DNA of 64,000 nucleotides from Solen grandis (GCA_021229015.1 CM037783.1:60177746-60241745); one strand, 5' to 3'. Positions 43,031-54,691 are shown, numbered from the stretch's first letter. Notes: generated by a model from the letters alone, not told the origin. Translations and numbers: made by a program.

Positions 43031-43350
43031 TTCAAACATGGGGTCACCCGACTACTTTTTGACCTATTTAAGCTTAAATAACATACATATGAATTTAGTG
43101 CACCGGTCGGCCATTTCACACCAATTTTCTCAAAAATTCCCCTCTCAGTAATGCTCAAATTTTAAGGTTGTGGTGCAATAAGGCCTCTAAATTGGGCATT
43201 TTATGACTATTTTCACTGTGTTCTATAGAATTTGATCCTTTATTGCATGTCTTTCAGTCAAAAACTTACCTTAATTCAGCATTAAATAGGGTCACTATTT
43301 TCTGTGTAGGCACATCCGGATCCAAGGGCAGGTAATTGTGGTCTTAGTCC
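43031..43350 (-). mobile_element. Partial copy of the 453-bp TIR element
   Basis: It runs from 'aaacatggggtcacccgact' to the terminal 'aattgtggtcttagtcc'. It matches 46,321-46,639, and the match continues about 65 bp past the TIR, so the two loci share a duplicated segment. The other end falls in the gap. Confidence 0.85.
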
Positions 43351-43414
43351 TATTTAGTACAAAAAAATTCAAAAAGTGTCTAAAAGTGATGCACAATGTA
43401 AACTGAGCCATTGT

Positions 43415-45240
43415 ATGAATTTGTAGCAAAATATTCCTTCATTTTATCAAAATACAGCATTTTATGTAAGATAGGTGTATACCCAAAATAACTGCAGTTA
43501 CAAATGCAGTCTAGCTTACATGGTCAACACTAAAATTTTAATAACTTCTTTATTTATGGGTAATTTTTCAATGAAATAAAAAAATTGTGTTCCATAAACT
43601 AATCTGCATTAGAAAATGTAAAACAACTGAAAATAAAAACTTTTCTTTACTCAATAAACTTGTTACTATTTTTAGTAACATTTTTGGATTTTTTAAATTG
43701 TTGAAAAAACAACAACAACAACAATATAAAAAAAAATTAAAAGTCTCACCCTGTCAAATTTTAGTTCATCTGAAAGAGTGCACTTTTGTCTTTAAAATGA
43801 GACATAGTTGACCATTCTACTATAAAAGACTGTGGAGATATCTTGTTATGAAACAGGCCATTGCAGGCACTTCTGGGGGTCTGAATGGCCAAATGCCAGA
43901 TGGCCCCATCTCACCGGGGTAATACAAAACTTCAAAGGGTGACATGCAGTTGTCATTGTATCTTTCATGTGCCATTGTCAGCATCCCTGGAAGATGTCTG
44001 ATTCTCTGGAGACCATTCTCAGTATATATAGGGCTGATTTTCACCAAAATCCTAATAAAAATATCAACATTTAAGCAAAAACACTTTCATCAACACAATG
44101 AGAGGTGACATGGCTGCACATTTAAAAACTGGCCATATTCCACAGAGCAAAGGCTTGAAACTGACTGACTCTTCATCTATGGACACCTACATGATACATA
44201 CTGACTGCAGCAGAGAGGCCTTTGAGACTGAGGGTCAATCCGTAAGGCCAAGAAAGTCCACTCCTAAAACAGCACAGGCGCCTTTGGCTAACATGAGCCC
44301 ACATCTAGGCCTCTCATCAGAAACAGCAGAATGCAGCATTAACTTTGTGCATAAGACTTGTGGAGGGTGAGATGACTTCCATGGGCTATGATGATGTATG
44401 TTAAGGTCATAATCAAGAGTCAACCAGCTGTGATCAGCCTAATTTATGGGTGGGAAGGAGAAAAAAGCATCTCCTGCCTTGAAATGCACTAACTGCAACT
44501 ACATTTCACATTAAATCACACCCAAAACAAGCTGTATCATAAGGTTCAAACTCCTTACCATGTGTCAAACACCCTAGCATGATCATGGACTGGCAGAAGG
44601 GTCAAATGATGCATAAATGGGTGACTGGCGATGCTGGTACATATTAGCTAAAATGGAAAAATTTGACCTCTAGCTAAGAGCAGCAAGCAGAAAGCAGCTG
44701 ATAGAATAGACATGGCTATCCAGGACCTGAATGAGAAACGGCTGCCAATCCAATGCACAGAGTATCATAAAATATAAATCATTAAAGGAGACAACAGATA
44801 AAAAGCAAACTAGATCAAAAATCATCAATAAGGGGAGATAACCATTCATATGTACTAGAAATAATTTCATGAGTTATCTCCCTTTTGCTAAATGATATAT
44901 AAAAGAGCAAATTTAAGTTCTTAACAACACAGTAAAGTGATGAATTCTGTTGAACTGCATTCCTAGAGCAAAAATTAATGCTTTTTAATAAATGGAAGCT
45001 CTTGCTTGTCCTTTATTTGAATATTGTTTTCATAAGTCCTGTAAATAAGATGCTGGAATGTGTCACTGAGTTTTACATTATGGCAGTGAATGAGCCTTTT
45101 GATTGCATCTCCAGTTCAAATGATGAAGAAAAATTATGTACACATTTGTCTACACCATGAAAACTAACCACTTTTATTAAAGCGACACTGTTCTGTCTTA
45201 AAAATATAGTGTATTTGAGTTTTTTGTTTTGATTCTTTTT
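43415..45240. other. No recognised gene
   Basis: AT-rich unique-looking DNA. Open frames at 43,820-44,047 (-) and 44,098-44,370 (+) resemble no family I know, lack splice context, and are probably chance or old repeat. Confidence 0.4.
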
Positions 45241-45368
45241 CAGAGAGAGAAAGAGAGAGAGGGGTGTTGGGGGGGGGGGGGGGGGGGGGGGAGAGAGGGA
45301 GGAGAGAGAGATAAAGAGAGAGAGGAGAAAGAGAGAGAGGATATATAATAGAGAGAGAGAGAGGGAGG
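45241..45368. repeat. (GA)n / poly-G low-complexity tract
   Basis: (ga)n, then a run of about 23 G, then further (ga)n interspersed with tata. Length is unreliable. Confidence 0.9.
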
Positions 45369-45511
45369 AGTATATACATATAAGCATGAAAACACTACAA
45401 ACACATGGTCCCCCAAAGACAGCACAATCCCTTAAACAAAGAATCACATAACCAAAAAATAAATAAAATAAATAAATGAATAAGAAGAAAGAAAATTTGC
45501 CAAATACTTAC

Positions 45512-45711
45512 AATAGCTGTCACGGCATTCATGATAGCCATCATGAGCTAAGCATCTCCCCTTATTAATACAAATCTGCTGTCTCATGTTCATATCATGG
45601 GGCTCAAGTCTAAAGTGTTCCACATTTATGCAGAGTAACTCATGGCACAGATGCGGAACATCACAATCATGCTTTTCAAGCAGAATTCTATGATTCATAC
45701 TGTGTCGCAAT
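45512..45711 (-). CDS. Candidate cysteine-rich exon, unknown gene
   Basis: On the minus strand gacacag|T opens and AGCTATT|gtaagt closes a 200-nt exon with one open phase: 'MNHRILLEKHDCDVPHLCHE', 'LLCINVEHFRLEPHDMNMRQ', 'QICINKGRCLAHDGYHECRD'. Seven cysteines in 60 residues suggest an extracellular disulfide-rich segment. I recognise no family (EGF and PAN spacing do not fit). The splice sites are good, but no partner exon is visible. Confidence 0.35.
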
Positions 45712-46186
45712 ATGTCAACTTGGATAGTATGCTAAACTGCATCTGAAAAATGGTCCTTGAGGCGTCTCTGGTTTGTGGAACCTGACTTACCATGGCAGTT
45801 TTCTCATTTTGGACATTTTTTTCTACTAGTAAAATGGAATATTTAACTCCCATTTGTCCCATTCTGCTGTTTCATACCAAACTGAGGCATGATTTTTTTT
45901 ATTATTTTGAACCCTGCTGTTGTCATGGCTATTATAAACATGTATCTTTCAAACCGAAAGTAGATTCTGAAATTTTTTTAGTAAGATGGGAAAAAATTAT
46001 ATATTTTTATATATATTATATTATATAATATAAAGAATATTATATATTTTCTTAAACAAACATAATAACACATTTATATCTTTATAAGCAATAACTGTGC
46101 CAAATTTCAAGTAAAAATCATGCATAATAAAAAAGTTACTAATAATGAAAGTAGGTCACCCCCCTCTCAAAAACCAGCCTATATCA

Positions 46187-46639
46187 GGACTAAGACCACA
46201 ATTAATTTTACTATATGTTCTATATAAGCATATATGCAAATGACAATTTCTGTAAGGGAAATTGACATCCAAACTTACCCTCATTAGATAGATCTATTCA
46301 AGAGAAATAATTCTGTACATTTTAAACATGGGGTCACCCGACTACTTTTTGACCTATTTAAGCTTAAATAACATACGTATGAATTTAGTGCACCGGTCGG
46401 CCATTTCACACCAATTTTCTCAAAAATTCCCTCTCAGTAATGCTCAAATTTTAAGGTTGTGGTGCAATAAGGCCTCTAAATTGGGCATTTTATGACTATT
46501 TTCACTGTGTTCTATAGAATTTGATCCTTTATTGCATGTCTTTCAGTCAAAAACTTACCTTAATTCAGCATTAAATAGGGTCACTATTTTCTGTGTAGGC
46601 ACATCTGGATCCAAGGGCAGGTAATTGTGGTCTTAGTCC
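46187..46639 (-). mobile_element. 453-bp TIR element, complete copy
   Basis: It begins 'ggactaagaccacaatta' and ends with the inverse 'taattgtggtcttagtcc'. It is opposite in orientation to the copy at 47,396-47,848, with which it is the same length. A third TIR-like word, 'aattgtgatcttagtcca', follows at about 46,711-46,728 after 70 bp that also follow the copy at the gap. There is no coding capacity. Confidence 0.88.
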
Positions 46640-47395
46640 TATTTAGTACAAAAAAATTCAAAAAGTGTCTAAAAGTGATGCACAATGTATACTGAGCCAT
46701 TGGGCAGGTAATTGTGATCTTAGTCCAGTTGTTTGTTTGTTGGGTTTAAGTCCCAACGCCCTTCCCGGTAGATAAGGAGTAAATAAGGCCCTTAATGGCA
46801 CGTGTCAATACCACACACACACACACGCACACACACGCACAATTAACAGTTCTAAATTGTATTGATTATAAATATATCAATCTTCTTTTTTCTTTTCTTT
46901 TTTTCATAATATAAAATTATTACATGCTGATGATGGTGATTTGGAAAGAAGCCTAAACTTAATATTAAATTTCCTTCTTCATACTTCTATTGCGTCAGCA
47001 TGCGCGTCTTTGATTAATTTACTGGAAGTGTGGCATACACGCGCCAGTCAATGCTGTATGGGTATACCGGTATCACCGAAAAAATGGATCCGCTGTGTAT
47101 AGTATGGTACATTACAAATTTATAATGAATTGAACAGTCTTAATTTGGAGTATCTAATACATATAAATAACATGTTTCATAACTTGTCGTTGGTACGAGT
47201 TTGCATATGAACATATAACTTCATCTGCGTGGTATTTTTAAGGTGCAATGGAATTTCCATTTCGCGGTTATTTCCATTGCGCGGTATATGAAAAATCTTG
47301 ATGATATAGATACACAAATTAATAATATTCATTAAATTTAAAACATTATATTGATTATTATCATTTTGTGATATGATGCCCGTTTATCTGGATAC

Positions 47396-47848
47396 GGACT
47401 AAGACCACAATTACCTGCCCTTGGATCCGGATGTGCCTATACAGAAAATAGTGACCCTATTTAATGCTGAATTAAGGTGAGTATTTGATGAAAGACATGC
47501 AATAAAGGATTAAATTCTATAGAACACAGTTAAAATAGTCATAAAATGTCCAATTTGGAGGCCTTATTGCACAACAACCTTAAAATTTGAGCATTACTGA
47601 GAGGGGAATTTTTGAGAAAATTTGTGTGAAATGGCCGACGGGTGCACTAAATTCATACGTATGTTATTTAACCTTAAATAGGTCAAAAAGTAGTCGGGTG
47701 ACCCCATGTTTAAAATGTACAAAATTATTTCTCTTGAATAGATCTATCTAATGAGGGTAAGTATGGATGTCAATTTCCCTTACAGAAATTGTCATTTGCA
47801 TATATGCTTATATAGAACATATAGTAAAATTAATTGTGGTCTTAGTCC
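47396..47848 (+). mobile_element. 453-bp TIR element, complete copy in unit A
   Basis: TIRs are 'ggactaagaccacaatta' and 'taattgtggtcttagtcc'. Unit B shows the uninterrupted sequence (gatacactgtccattg near 50,694), so this insertion post-dates the A/B duplication or was precisely lost from B. Confidence 0.9.
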
Positions 47849-48118
47849 AGTCCATTAATTTATACCTGGCCTGGAGAGCGGAGCTAGCAGTGTAAACATC
47901 GTACGTGTGTCTGCTTTATTTAGATTGAACATATTAAAAAGCGTATGCCAGATCATTAGTATTGTATTCTTATATTAATCCATGCAAAAAAAATATAACA
48001 AATTTCAACTCATTGAATCAATGCAATAATAATATAACAAATTTCAACTCATTGAGTCTAGCAAACTTCCTTTGCGTGTTTTATTGAGGCACAATGGACT
48101 TTCCATTGCGCCGAAGCC

Positions 48119-48120
<2 letters not shown>

Positions 48121-48151
<31 letters not shown>
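48121..48151. repeat. (TA)n microsatellite
   Basis: About 15 consecutive ta dinucleotides in unit A. Unit B has a shorter (ta)n at a comparable place (51,166-51,186). Confidence 0.9.
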
Positions 48152-48153
<2 letters not shown>

Positions 48154-49016
48154 CTCCAATTTATAAGAAGACAGTTATAGATGGTTCAAAAGTAGTTTTA
48201 TGGCATTTAATACTGCTATTTTGAAAATAAAATTTCCATTGCTAGGTAATAGTTTCATTGCGTCCATTGCTCCATAACGTAATATAACAGAAATGCAGCG
48301 AAATATATCATTATCGAGCGAAACGCTGCTGAACTACTTTGGGTTAATTACGTACTTATGCGAAGCACTATTTTTCTTGATTGCATGTGTGGATCTACAT
48401 GTACTCCAGTTGGGTTAAATCTCTGTTTTGTAAACGACGTAGGTATTTTGTTCACGCTGAAAATGGTTGTTTTCAGATTGAGGAATTTGTAAAAGAAGAA
48501 TGGACACACACACTTTACACATTAAAAGAGTTTCTAAATGTCATTTAAACGTCGTTGCAACACATCTGTGTAACACACTCCACTCGCTTTCCTTAGCCCA
48601 GCTTGCATTGTATGGATCCGTACAAAGCGCGGAGTGCTACAGTTTAAAATGTTGTGGAAAATATGCAAATCAGAAAGGCCTGATTTCGAATTTCAGCATC
48701 AAAGCGCACAATGCGCTGAGAGACGGCGACGGGATAATTAACATTATAAACTCAGAGTTTCTGAAGTTATTGAAGCAGTCACATGACGACAAAAACTCCA
48801 CCCGCTGTTGCTACAGAAGTTCTGTTTGTAACATAATAATCCGGAGTAAAGGTCATGAACCTTTCATTCATAAAGAGCTGCATACCTAAGTAGGTCATTC
48901 TCTTTCTCTAGTGCTAGCGAATTCTATCTGTTGTTTTGTATATGTAGAAATTGACCAGGTATTTGATTATTTAAGATACTAGAATGTTTGCCTATCTATT
49001 TCCAAGTTAAGAAATG

Positions 49017-49450
49017 CCCTGGGAGGAACCTAACTCGCCATCATGCAAAATATTGTGTGGACTATTTTAGGTCAATTACATACATACGGAGCACTATTTT
49101 TTTTTTTTACAGGAGTAGATCTTCATATACGTAAGATGGGTTGCTGTTCTGGTTAAGAAATGTCACAGATATTTTTTTTCACGCTTAAAATTGATGCTTC
49201 CAATGTAAAATAATGGCAAAAGAAAACATGTTAACAAACAATAACACACTAAAAGCGGTTACGGTTATGATTTAAACGTCTGTGTAACATATTCCACTCG
49301 TATTCGTTAGTGCAGAATCGCATTGCATGGATCCGCACTAAGCGCGGAGAGGTACAGTTAAAATTGTTGTGGAAAATATGCAAATTAGCAAGGCCTGATT
49401 TCGTTCTTCAGCATAAGACGGCTAATCGCCGTCTAATAAGACTGGTCAGC
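49017..49450 (+). repeat. Diverged third copy of the segmental unit's end (unit C)
   Basis: It shares 'ggagcactattttt', 'cattgcatggatccgcacta', 'agcgcggag' and 'gtggaaaatatgcaaattag' with units A and B, but is more diverged upstream. It is followed directly by a LINE fragment. Confidence 0.7.
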
Positions 49451-49469
49451 CGCCAGTCTAAAAATGCAA

Positions 49470-49585
49470 TTTTCTCTCAAAATAACAAAAGTAGCGGAAT
49501 TGAGGATTTGGCTGCTGAAATATATAAACATTCTTTTGAGAAAACATCAAATTTTATTCTTTGTTTATTTAACAGATTAAATCAA
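49470..49585 (+). pseudogene. LINE reverse-transcriptase N-terminal fragment
   Basis: The frame reads 'NNKSSGIEDLAAEIYKHSFE' and 'KTSNFILCLFNRL'. This fits the segment just before the RT palm in non-LTR elements (typically 'N.KS.G.DG...E.YK' then 'LFN.L'). In the source element this would come directly before the segment preserved at 51,846. Confidence 0.6.
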
Positions 49586-50037
49586 AGCGCCGAAGGCACT
49601 GATAGACTGTCGGCGGGTTGGTCGTGTTGAGCAGCATGAGCGCTAGATTGTAATCAAAATAGGTTGAATTCTTATCTGTTTATAAAGAGGGGTATGTGGC
49701 CTGTACCAGTTTTTCAGTTGTCAAATAAGGAACAAGAAAAGATAGTTTTCATTTTTTTTATTAAACGTTAGAACATGATAATCAAAATTAAATACATATA
49801 CATCTAAAATAAATAATGAACAAGAGCTGTCAGAGAACAGAACTCTCGACTATGGAATTGACTTCAAATGCCCTATATATAAAATAGTAAAAAATGATAA
49901 ACCTTGATACTCTGACCCTTTATATTTATGAAGTCTAAAATCAGTCCCATGCCTATGATGATGATGATGATGATGATGAACAGAAGCAACGACTAACTAA
50001 CGCAATCTAGAATATTGACTCGAGCACACTCCTCCCA

Positions 50038-51845
50038 GTTGTTTGTTTGTTGGGTTTAACGTCCCACCGCCCTTCCCAGTTGATAAGATGTGAAGAAGGC
50101 CCTTCATGGCACGTGTCAATACCACACACACACACACACACACAGTTTTATTGATTATATTATAAATATATCAATCTTTTTTTTTTCATAATATAAAATC
50201 ATTACATGCTGATGATGGTGATTTGAACAGAAGCCTTAACTTAATCTTTAATTTCCTTCTTCAAATTTCTAATGCGTCAGCATGCGCGTCTTTGATTAAT
50301 TTATTGGAAGTGTGGCATACACGCGCCAGTCAATGCGGTATGGGTATACCGGTATCACCGAAAAAATATATTAACTGTGTATAGTATGGTACATGACAAA
50401 TTTATAATGAATTGAGCAGTTTTGATTTGGCGTATCTAATATATATAAATAACATGTCTTTATAACGTGTCGTTGGTAAGAGTTTGCACATGAACATATA
50501 ACTTTCATCTGCGTGGTATTTTTAAGGTGCAATGGAATTTCCATTTCGCGGTTATTTACATTGCGCGGTATATGAAAAATCTTGATGATATAGATACTCA
50601 AATTAATAACGACTTCTACTTGTTATATATTCATTAAATTTAAAACATTATTTTGATCATTACCATTTTGTGATATAATGTCTGTTTATCTGGATACACT
50701 GTCCATTGTTTTATATCTGGCCTGGAGAGTGGAGCTTGCAGTGTAAACATCGTACGTATGTCTGCTTTATTTAGAGAGAACATATTAAAAAGAGTATACC
50801 ACAGCATAAGCATTGTATTCTTATTTTAACCCATGCAAGAATAACATAACAAATTTCAATCATTGTGTCTAGCAAACTTCCTTTGCGTGTTTTATCGAGG
50901 CACAATGGACTTTTCATTGCATATATACGTATAATCTCCAATTTAATGAAATCCATCAAGTTAAGTCGTATGCTATTGTCTTAAATTAATGTTTATATAT
51001 AATAAAACAGTAACAGGTGTTTCAAAATAGATTTATGGCACTTACAAATGCTTTTCTGAAAATAGAATTTCCATTGCTCCGTAATCATTTCCATTGCTCC
51101 ATATATGTATAATCTCAGATTAATAACTCTAAGTTTATTCGCATGTCATTGTCTTAAAATGAATGTATATATATATATATATATATAATAAAACAGATAT
51201 AGATTGTTTTAAAGAAGTTTTATGACATTTAATACTGTTATTCTGAAAATAAATTTTTCATTGCTCAGTAATATTTTCATTGCGTACATTGCTTCATAAA
51301 ATTTTCATTGCGTGTTTTAGGCCTACCACTTCAAAACTTTGGGTCACGTGATCTTCCATTCCGCTTTTTTCACTTTTCTAGCTTTTGCGTGGCTATTGGG
51401 TTTATGAGAAGACAGAAATGCAACGTAATATAACAGAAATGCAACGAAATGTATCATTGTCGTGCGAAACGCTGCTGAACTACTTTCGGTTAATCACGTA
51501 CTAATGCGAAGCACTATTTTTCTTAATTGCATGTGTGGATCTACATGTACTCCAGTTGGGTTAAATCTCTGTTTTGTAAACGACGCGGGTATTTTGGTCA
51601 CGCTGAAAATGGTTGTATTCAATTTGGTGAATTTGAAGAGTGGGCACACAAACTTTACACATTAAACGTGTTTCTAAATGTCATTTAAGCGTCGTCGCAA
51701 CACATCTACGTAACACACTCCACTCGCTTTCGTGAGCTCTGCTAATATTGTCTGGATCCGTACAAAGCGCGGAGTGCTACAGTTAAAAATGTTGTGGAAA
51801 ATATGCAAATCAGAAAGGCTTGATTTCGATTTTCAGCATAAGAAT
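50038..51845 (+). repeat. Segmental repeat unit B
   Basis: It starts 'gttgtttgtttgttgggttt' and (ca)n at 50,127. It parallels unit A throughout but lacks the 453-bp insertion and has its own small expansions, such as duplicated 'tttccattgctc' words around 51,070-51,100. Confidence 0.85.
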
Positions 51846-52190
51846 GAATATCCTAAGTCATGGGGAGAAGGAATTATTTCACCTATCTTTAAGGGAGTTA
51901 ATTGTAATGAAGCAAAAAATTACAGAGGTGTAACTCTTATAAATGTCTTTGCAAAAATATATTCACAAGTTTTAATGAATAGGCTTACAAAATGGTCAGT
52001 TCAGAACAAATTAATGTTAGATAATCAGTTTGGCTTCCAGAAAGGAAAGTCAACTACTGACTGCATATCTTTATTACATTCTATCATTGCTAAAACCTTA
52101 CATTCAAAACAAAAGTTGTAATGCGCATTCATAGATTATGAAAAATGTTTTGATCGTCTTGTGGTATATCACCATTACTAATCTTTGCAG
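51846..52190 (+). pseudogene. LINE reverse-transcriptase fragment, broken
   Basis: It reads 'EYPKSWGEGIISPIFKG', 'NYRGVTLINVFAKIYSQVLM', 'DNQFGFQKGKSTTDCISLLH', then TAA at 52,119-52,121, and continues in the same frame 'CAFIDYEKCFDRLV'. These are RT motifs 0 to A (the FIDYEKCFD motif holds the first catalytic Asp). The internal stop and the truncation before the DD motif make it dead. The element is of the type with 'KGKSTTDCI', different from the LINE at 54,694-59,064. Confidence 0.8.
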
Positions 52191-52285
52191 GTAGTATGGC
52201 ATTCAAATGTGTTTTAGTTAGATATGAACCGACCAAGAAATACGGAAGCCAGGATGTAAATCGTAATTTCGTAATTCAAGGGGAA

Positions 52286-53941
52286 TCAGTAATCACATAT
52301 ATAAGACATCAGCTGGTGAATCTGGCTTCTAAAGGCGTCGTTCGCCGGATGAATTTCCTCACTATCATGTGCGGCTGTTATTGACCAAATATCAGCGAAG
52401 ATGATCCTATCTCGGATGTCGTGAAACTCCTGGAACACAATGTCATCGTAATGTAGAGCCAGGTGGGGGTCAAACCACAGATCAAGAGCTAAATGCGACC
52501 CCTTGTAGATAACGGTAACCTTAGGTTTGACAGTCAGTAAGTGTTTTAATGCTTTAGACAAGCTGCGAATTCTTTTGCGAAATTCAGCTACGGGAAATGC
52601 CTGGATGTGGGCATAATAAGTAAACATTAAAATAAGAGAATCACCCGAGGAGGGGTCTTCTGCAAGAGAGTAGACTTTATCTGCCACTGAAGTGATTCCA
52701 TTTGCCGGTAGTTCTCTATTATACAAAGGCATTTCATGTTTCATGTAATATATACTTATGTTGTATTTAGAATATATCTTACTACTGTGATAAGTACCTT
52801 TACCAGTCGAAGCTTGTGGAATAGATGCATTCAATTGCAGGACAGACTCAATGAAATACTGAGCATACTGCCTTGTCGTCGAATCTCCGAAGAACATAAA
52901 TGTTTTGTTATTAAGACATTCTTTGTATTTTTGAATCGTTTGCTCAATGAGGCCTTGGCAGTTCACAAAATTCCATACAGAATTAGACCAATATCCGGAT
53001 GGCATGGCTTCTGTCCAGCTGTTTAATTTTGGTCGTCTAGAACATTTTTTCCTGTTGCCTAACGTTGTCTTACGGATGTTGTCTACAGTTATCGTTTGTT
53101 TCAAAACTCCACGAACTTCCTCTTTTATTCTATGAGAAGCTTTTATATCATTAGGTAAAACAAATTGACTTGACATAAACGAATAAATATTAATACAGTG
53201 CAAAGATGCACTTCGTGGTTTGCCACAATACCATGAAATGTTGCCATTAAGTTTGGTAAAATTGCAAAGTTTAGAAAACCCATGTATATCAGGGTTGGCG
53301 CCACAGCGTGTAGCTTCTACTTTGGCTCTTTTTTTGAATACACCAAGTATTATATCTTGTGTTTTAGTCACAAAAACAGCATTCCCGTACACTTGCCGAG
53401 AATTTTCTTTTAAGCACGCAGTTTCAAATGTTGCTGCTATTTTCGCTCTGATGACCGATTTGTCTGTCCAGAAGACATTTAAGTAGCCTGTATAAGTACC
53501 ATTTCCATGATCAACCACTCTCCCGGCCACCCTGTCTCCTTTTACCGACGTTGCCCATAGTAGAATCACATCCCCTCCACGTGTCTGCGGTTTATTATTT
53601 GTGTCATATGTAGTTATTCTAACAACTATCGATTCTCCATTTTCTACTAATTTCATACGTGAATAAATTGGACTGGACATAACAGTGTTACTTATGTTCC
53701 TCGGACAGGACGTTAGGTAATTAAGCTGGCTAGACTTAGTTTGATCCGACTTTGTGACAGTTTGCAAAAACGACATGGTATGTCTATACGCCAGCTCATT
53801 GGTAATGGTTCGTGGAGCATATTCCACGGATGTCGGTGAAAGTGGCGTTTCTTGAATAACAAGAATACACACGAGTGCAAACAGGCTAAGGAAAACCACA
53901 AACGTCTTTGGTGACATCTTCATGTCCATTGATGCTGTCAT
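52286..53941 (-). CDS. NXPE family protein (neurexophilin and PC-esterase domain), intronless
   Basis: A complete open frame of 551 residues, ATG at 53,941, stop TGA at 52,286-52,288; the size is usual for the family (about 540-560). A short basic N-terminus and one hydrophobic segment (about residues 13-29) make it a type II membrane or secreted protein of the secretory pathway. A filamin/neurexophilin-like β-domain follows (about 95-200, 'DHGNGTYTGYLNVFW'). The PC-esterase-like domain holds 'FMFFGDSTTRQYAQYF' (352-354 GDS) and the C-terminal block 'LWFDPHLALHYDD' ... 'FADIWSITAAHDSEEIHPAN' with candidate catalytic Asp/His at 517 and 531. N-glycosylation sites and paired cysteines fit a lumenal location. 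The exact substrate is unknown for most members. Which NXPE paralogue it is cannot be told. Confidence 0.93.
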   Translation of the reverse strand: MTASMDMKMSPKTFVVFLSLFALVCILVIQETPLSPTSVEYAPRTITNELAYRHTMSFLQTVTKSDQTKSSQLNYLTSCPRNISNTVMSSPIYSRMKLVENGESIVVRITTYDTNNKPQTRGGDVILLWATSVKGDRVAGRVVDHGNGTYTGYLNVFWTDKSVIRAKIAATFETACLKENSRQVYGNAVFVTKTQDIILGVFKKRAKVEATRCGANPDIHGFSKLCNFTKLNGNISWYCGKPRSASLHCINIYSFMSSQFVLPNDIKASHRIKEEVRGVLKQTITVDNIRKTTLGNRKKCSRRPKLNSWTEAMPSGYWSNSVWNFVNCQGLIEQTIQKYKECLNNKTFMFFGDSTTRQYAQYFIESVLQLNASIPQASTGKGTYHSSKIYSKYNISIYYMKHEMPLYNRELPANGITSVADKVYSLAEDPSSGDSLILMFTYYAHIQAFPVAEFRKRIRSLSKALKHLLTVKPKVTVIYKGSHLALDLWFDPHLALHYDDIVFQEFHDIRDRIIFADIWSITAAHDSEEIHPANDAFRSQIHQLMSYICDY

Positions 53942-54466
53942 ATCGTTTAGCTGTCAACAGAAAATTTGCGACGTTTGTTTGCAGTTTGACAAGGATTTAA
54001 AGATAAAGAATAATAAAAGGATCTCATTAAACCGCTGACTTTAAGATAAAAGACTTTTTGTCGTATTTCTATGTGTGTATGTGTGTGTAGTATTTAGCCA
54101 GTTAATAGACAATATTGTGCGTGTATATAGAATATTGAAAATCATATGATAATATACGTGAAAGTTGATATGTTTACTTAGAGATACTTAATAACGAGTT
54201 ATATCGAAAACAGTTCACTCGCCTTGGATTGTGCTAACATGACTTAGAAACTGAGTGGGGAAGACATAAAAGAATTAACACAAATAGGTTATGTAAATTA
54301 TGTAATTTAAATGCAACAACATCTGAACTTTTTAAGTTTCTTTTGTACAAGATATTCTAGTATTCATAAAATATTTATTTATAAATATATAAAATGGCCT
54401 ACAGTAAATAAAATTTATGCCATGATGCCATTTAGTAATTAAAAACAGTTACGAAAATATCAAAAT

Positions 54467-54691
54467 ATAAAAGATTTTATTATTTGAAAAAGTACCCTTT
54501 ATAATGTTGCTGTTTCTTGATTTTAAAAGTTTCGTACTGATTTATCTTTTTGTGTGTTTGTATCTTTGGCATATTTCATAATTTTGATAGTATATGGCGA
54601 AAGGGAAATTAAGTTTTCTGATTTATGCCAGTAAACTTGAAACTAGATAAAGTGAGCTAAGGCTATATGTTTAAATTCAAAGAACAAAGTT

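Larger units (their letters stand above)
46729..48760 (+). repeat. Segmental repeat unit A
   Basis: It begins 'gttgtttgtttgttgggttt' and has a (ca)n tract at 46,815. It then parallels unit B (50,038-51,845) for about 2 kb: 'catgcgcgtctttgattaat', 'gggtataccggtatcaccga', 'ctggcctggagag', 'gcgaaacgctgctgaacta', 'gtggaaaatatgcaaat'. It is interrupted by the 453-bp element at 47,396-47,848, which B lacks. Confidence 0.85.

Noticed and set aside
42820..43158. Open frames spanning the N gap
   Set aside because: They exist only because N codons are not read as stops.
45073..45447. Ser/Leu/Pro-rich open frame
   Set aside because: It is a translation of a (GA)n/poly-G tract.
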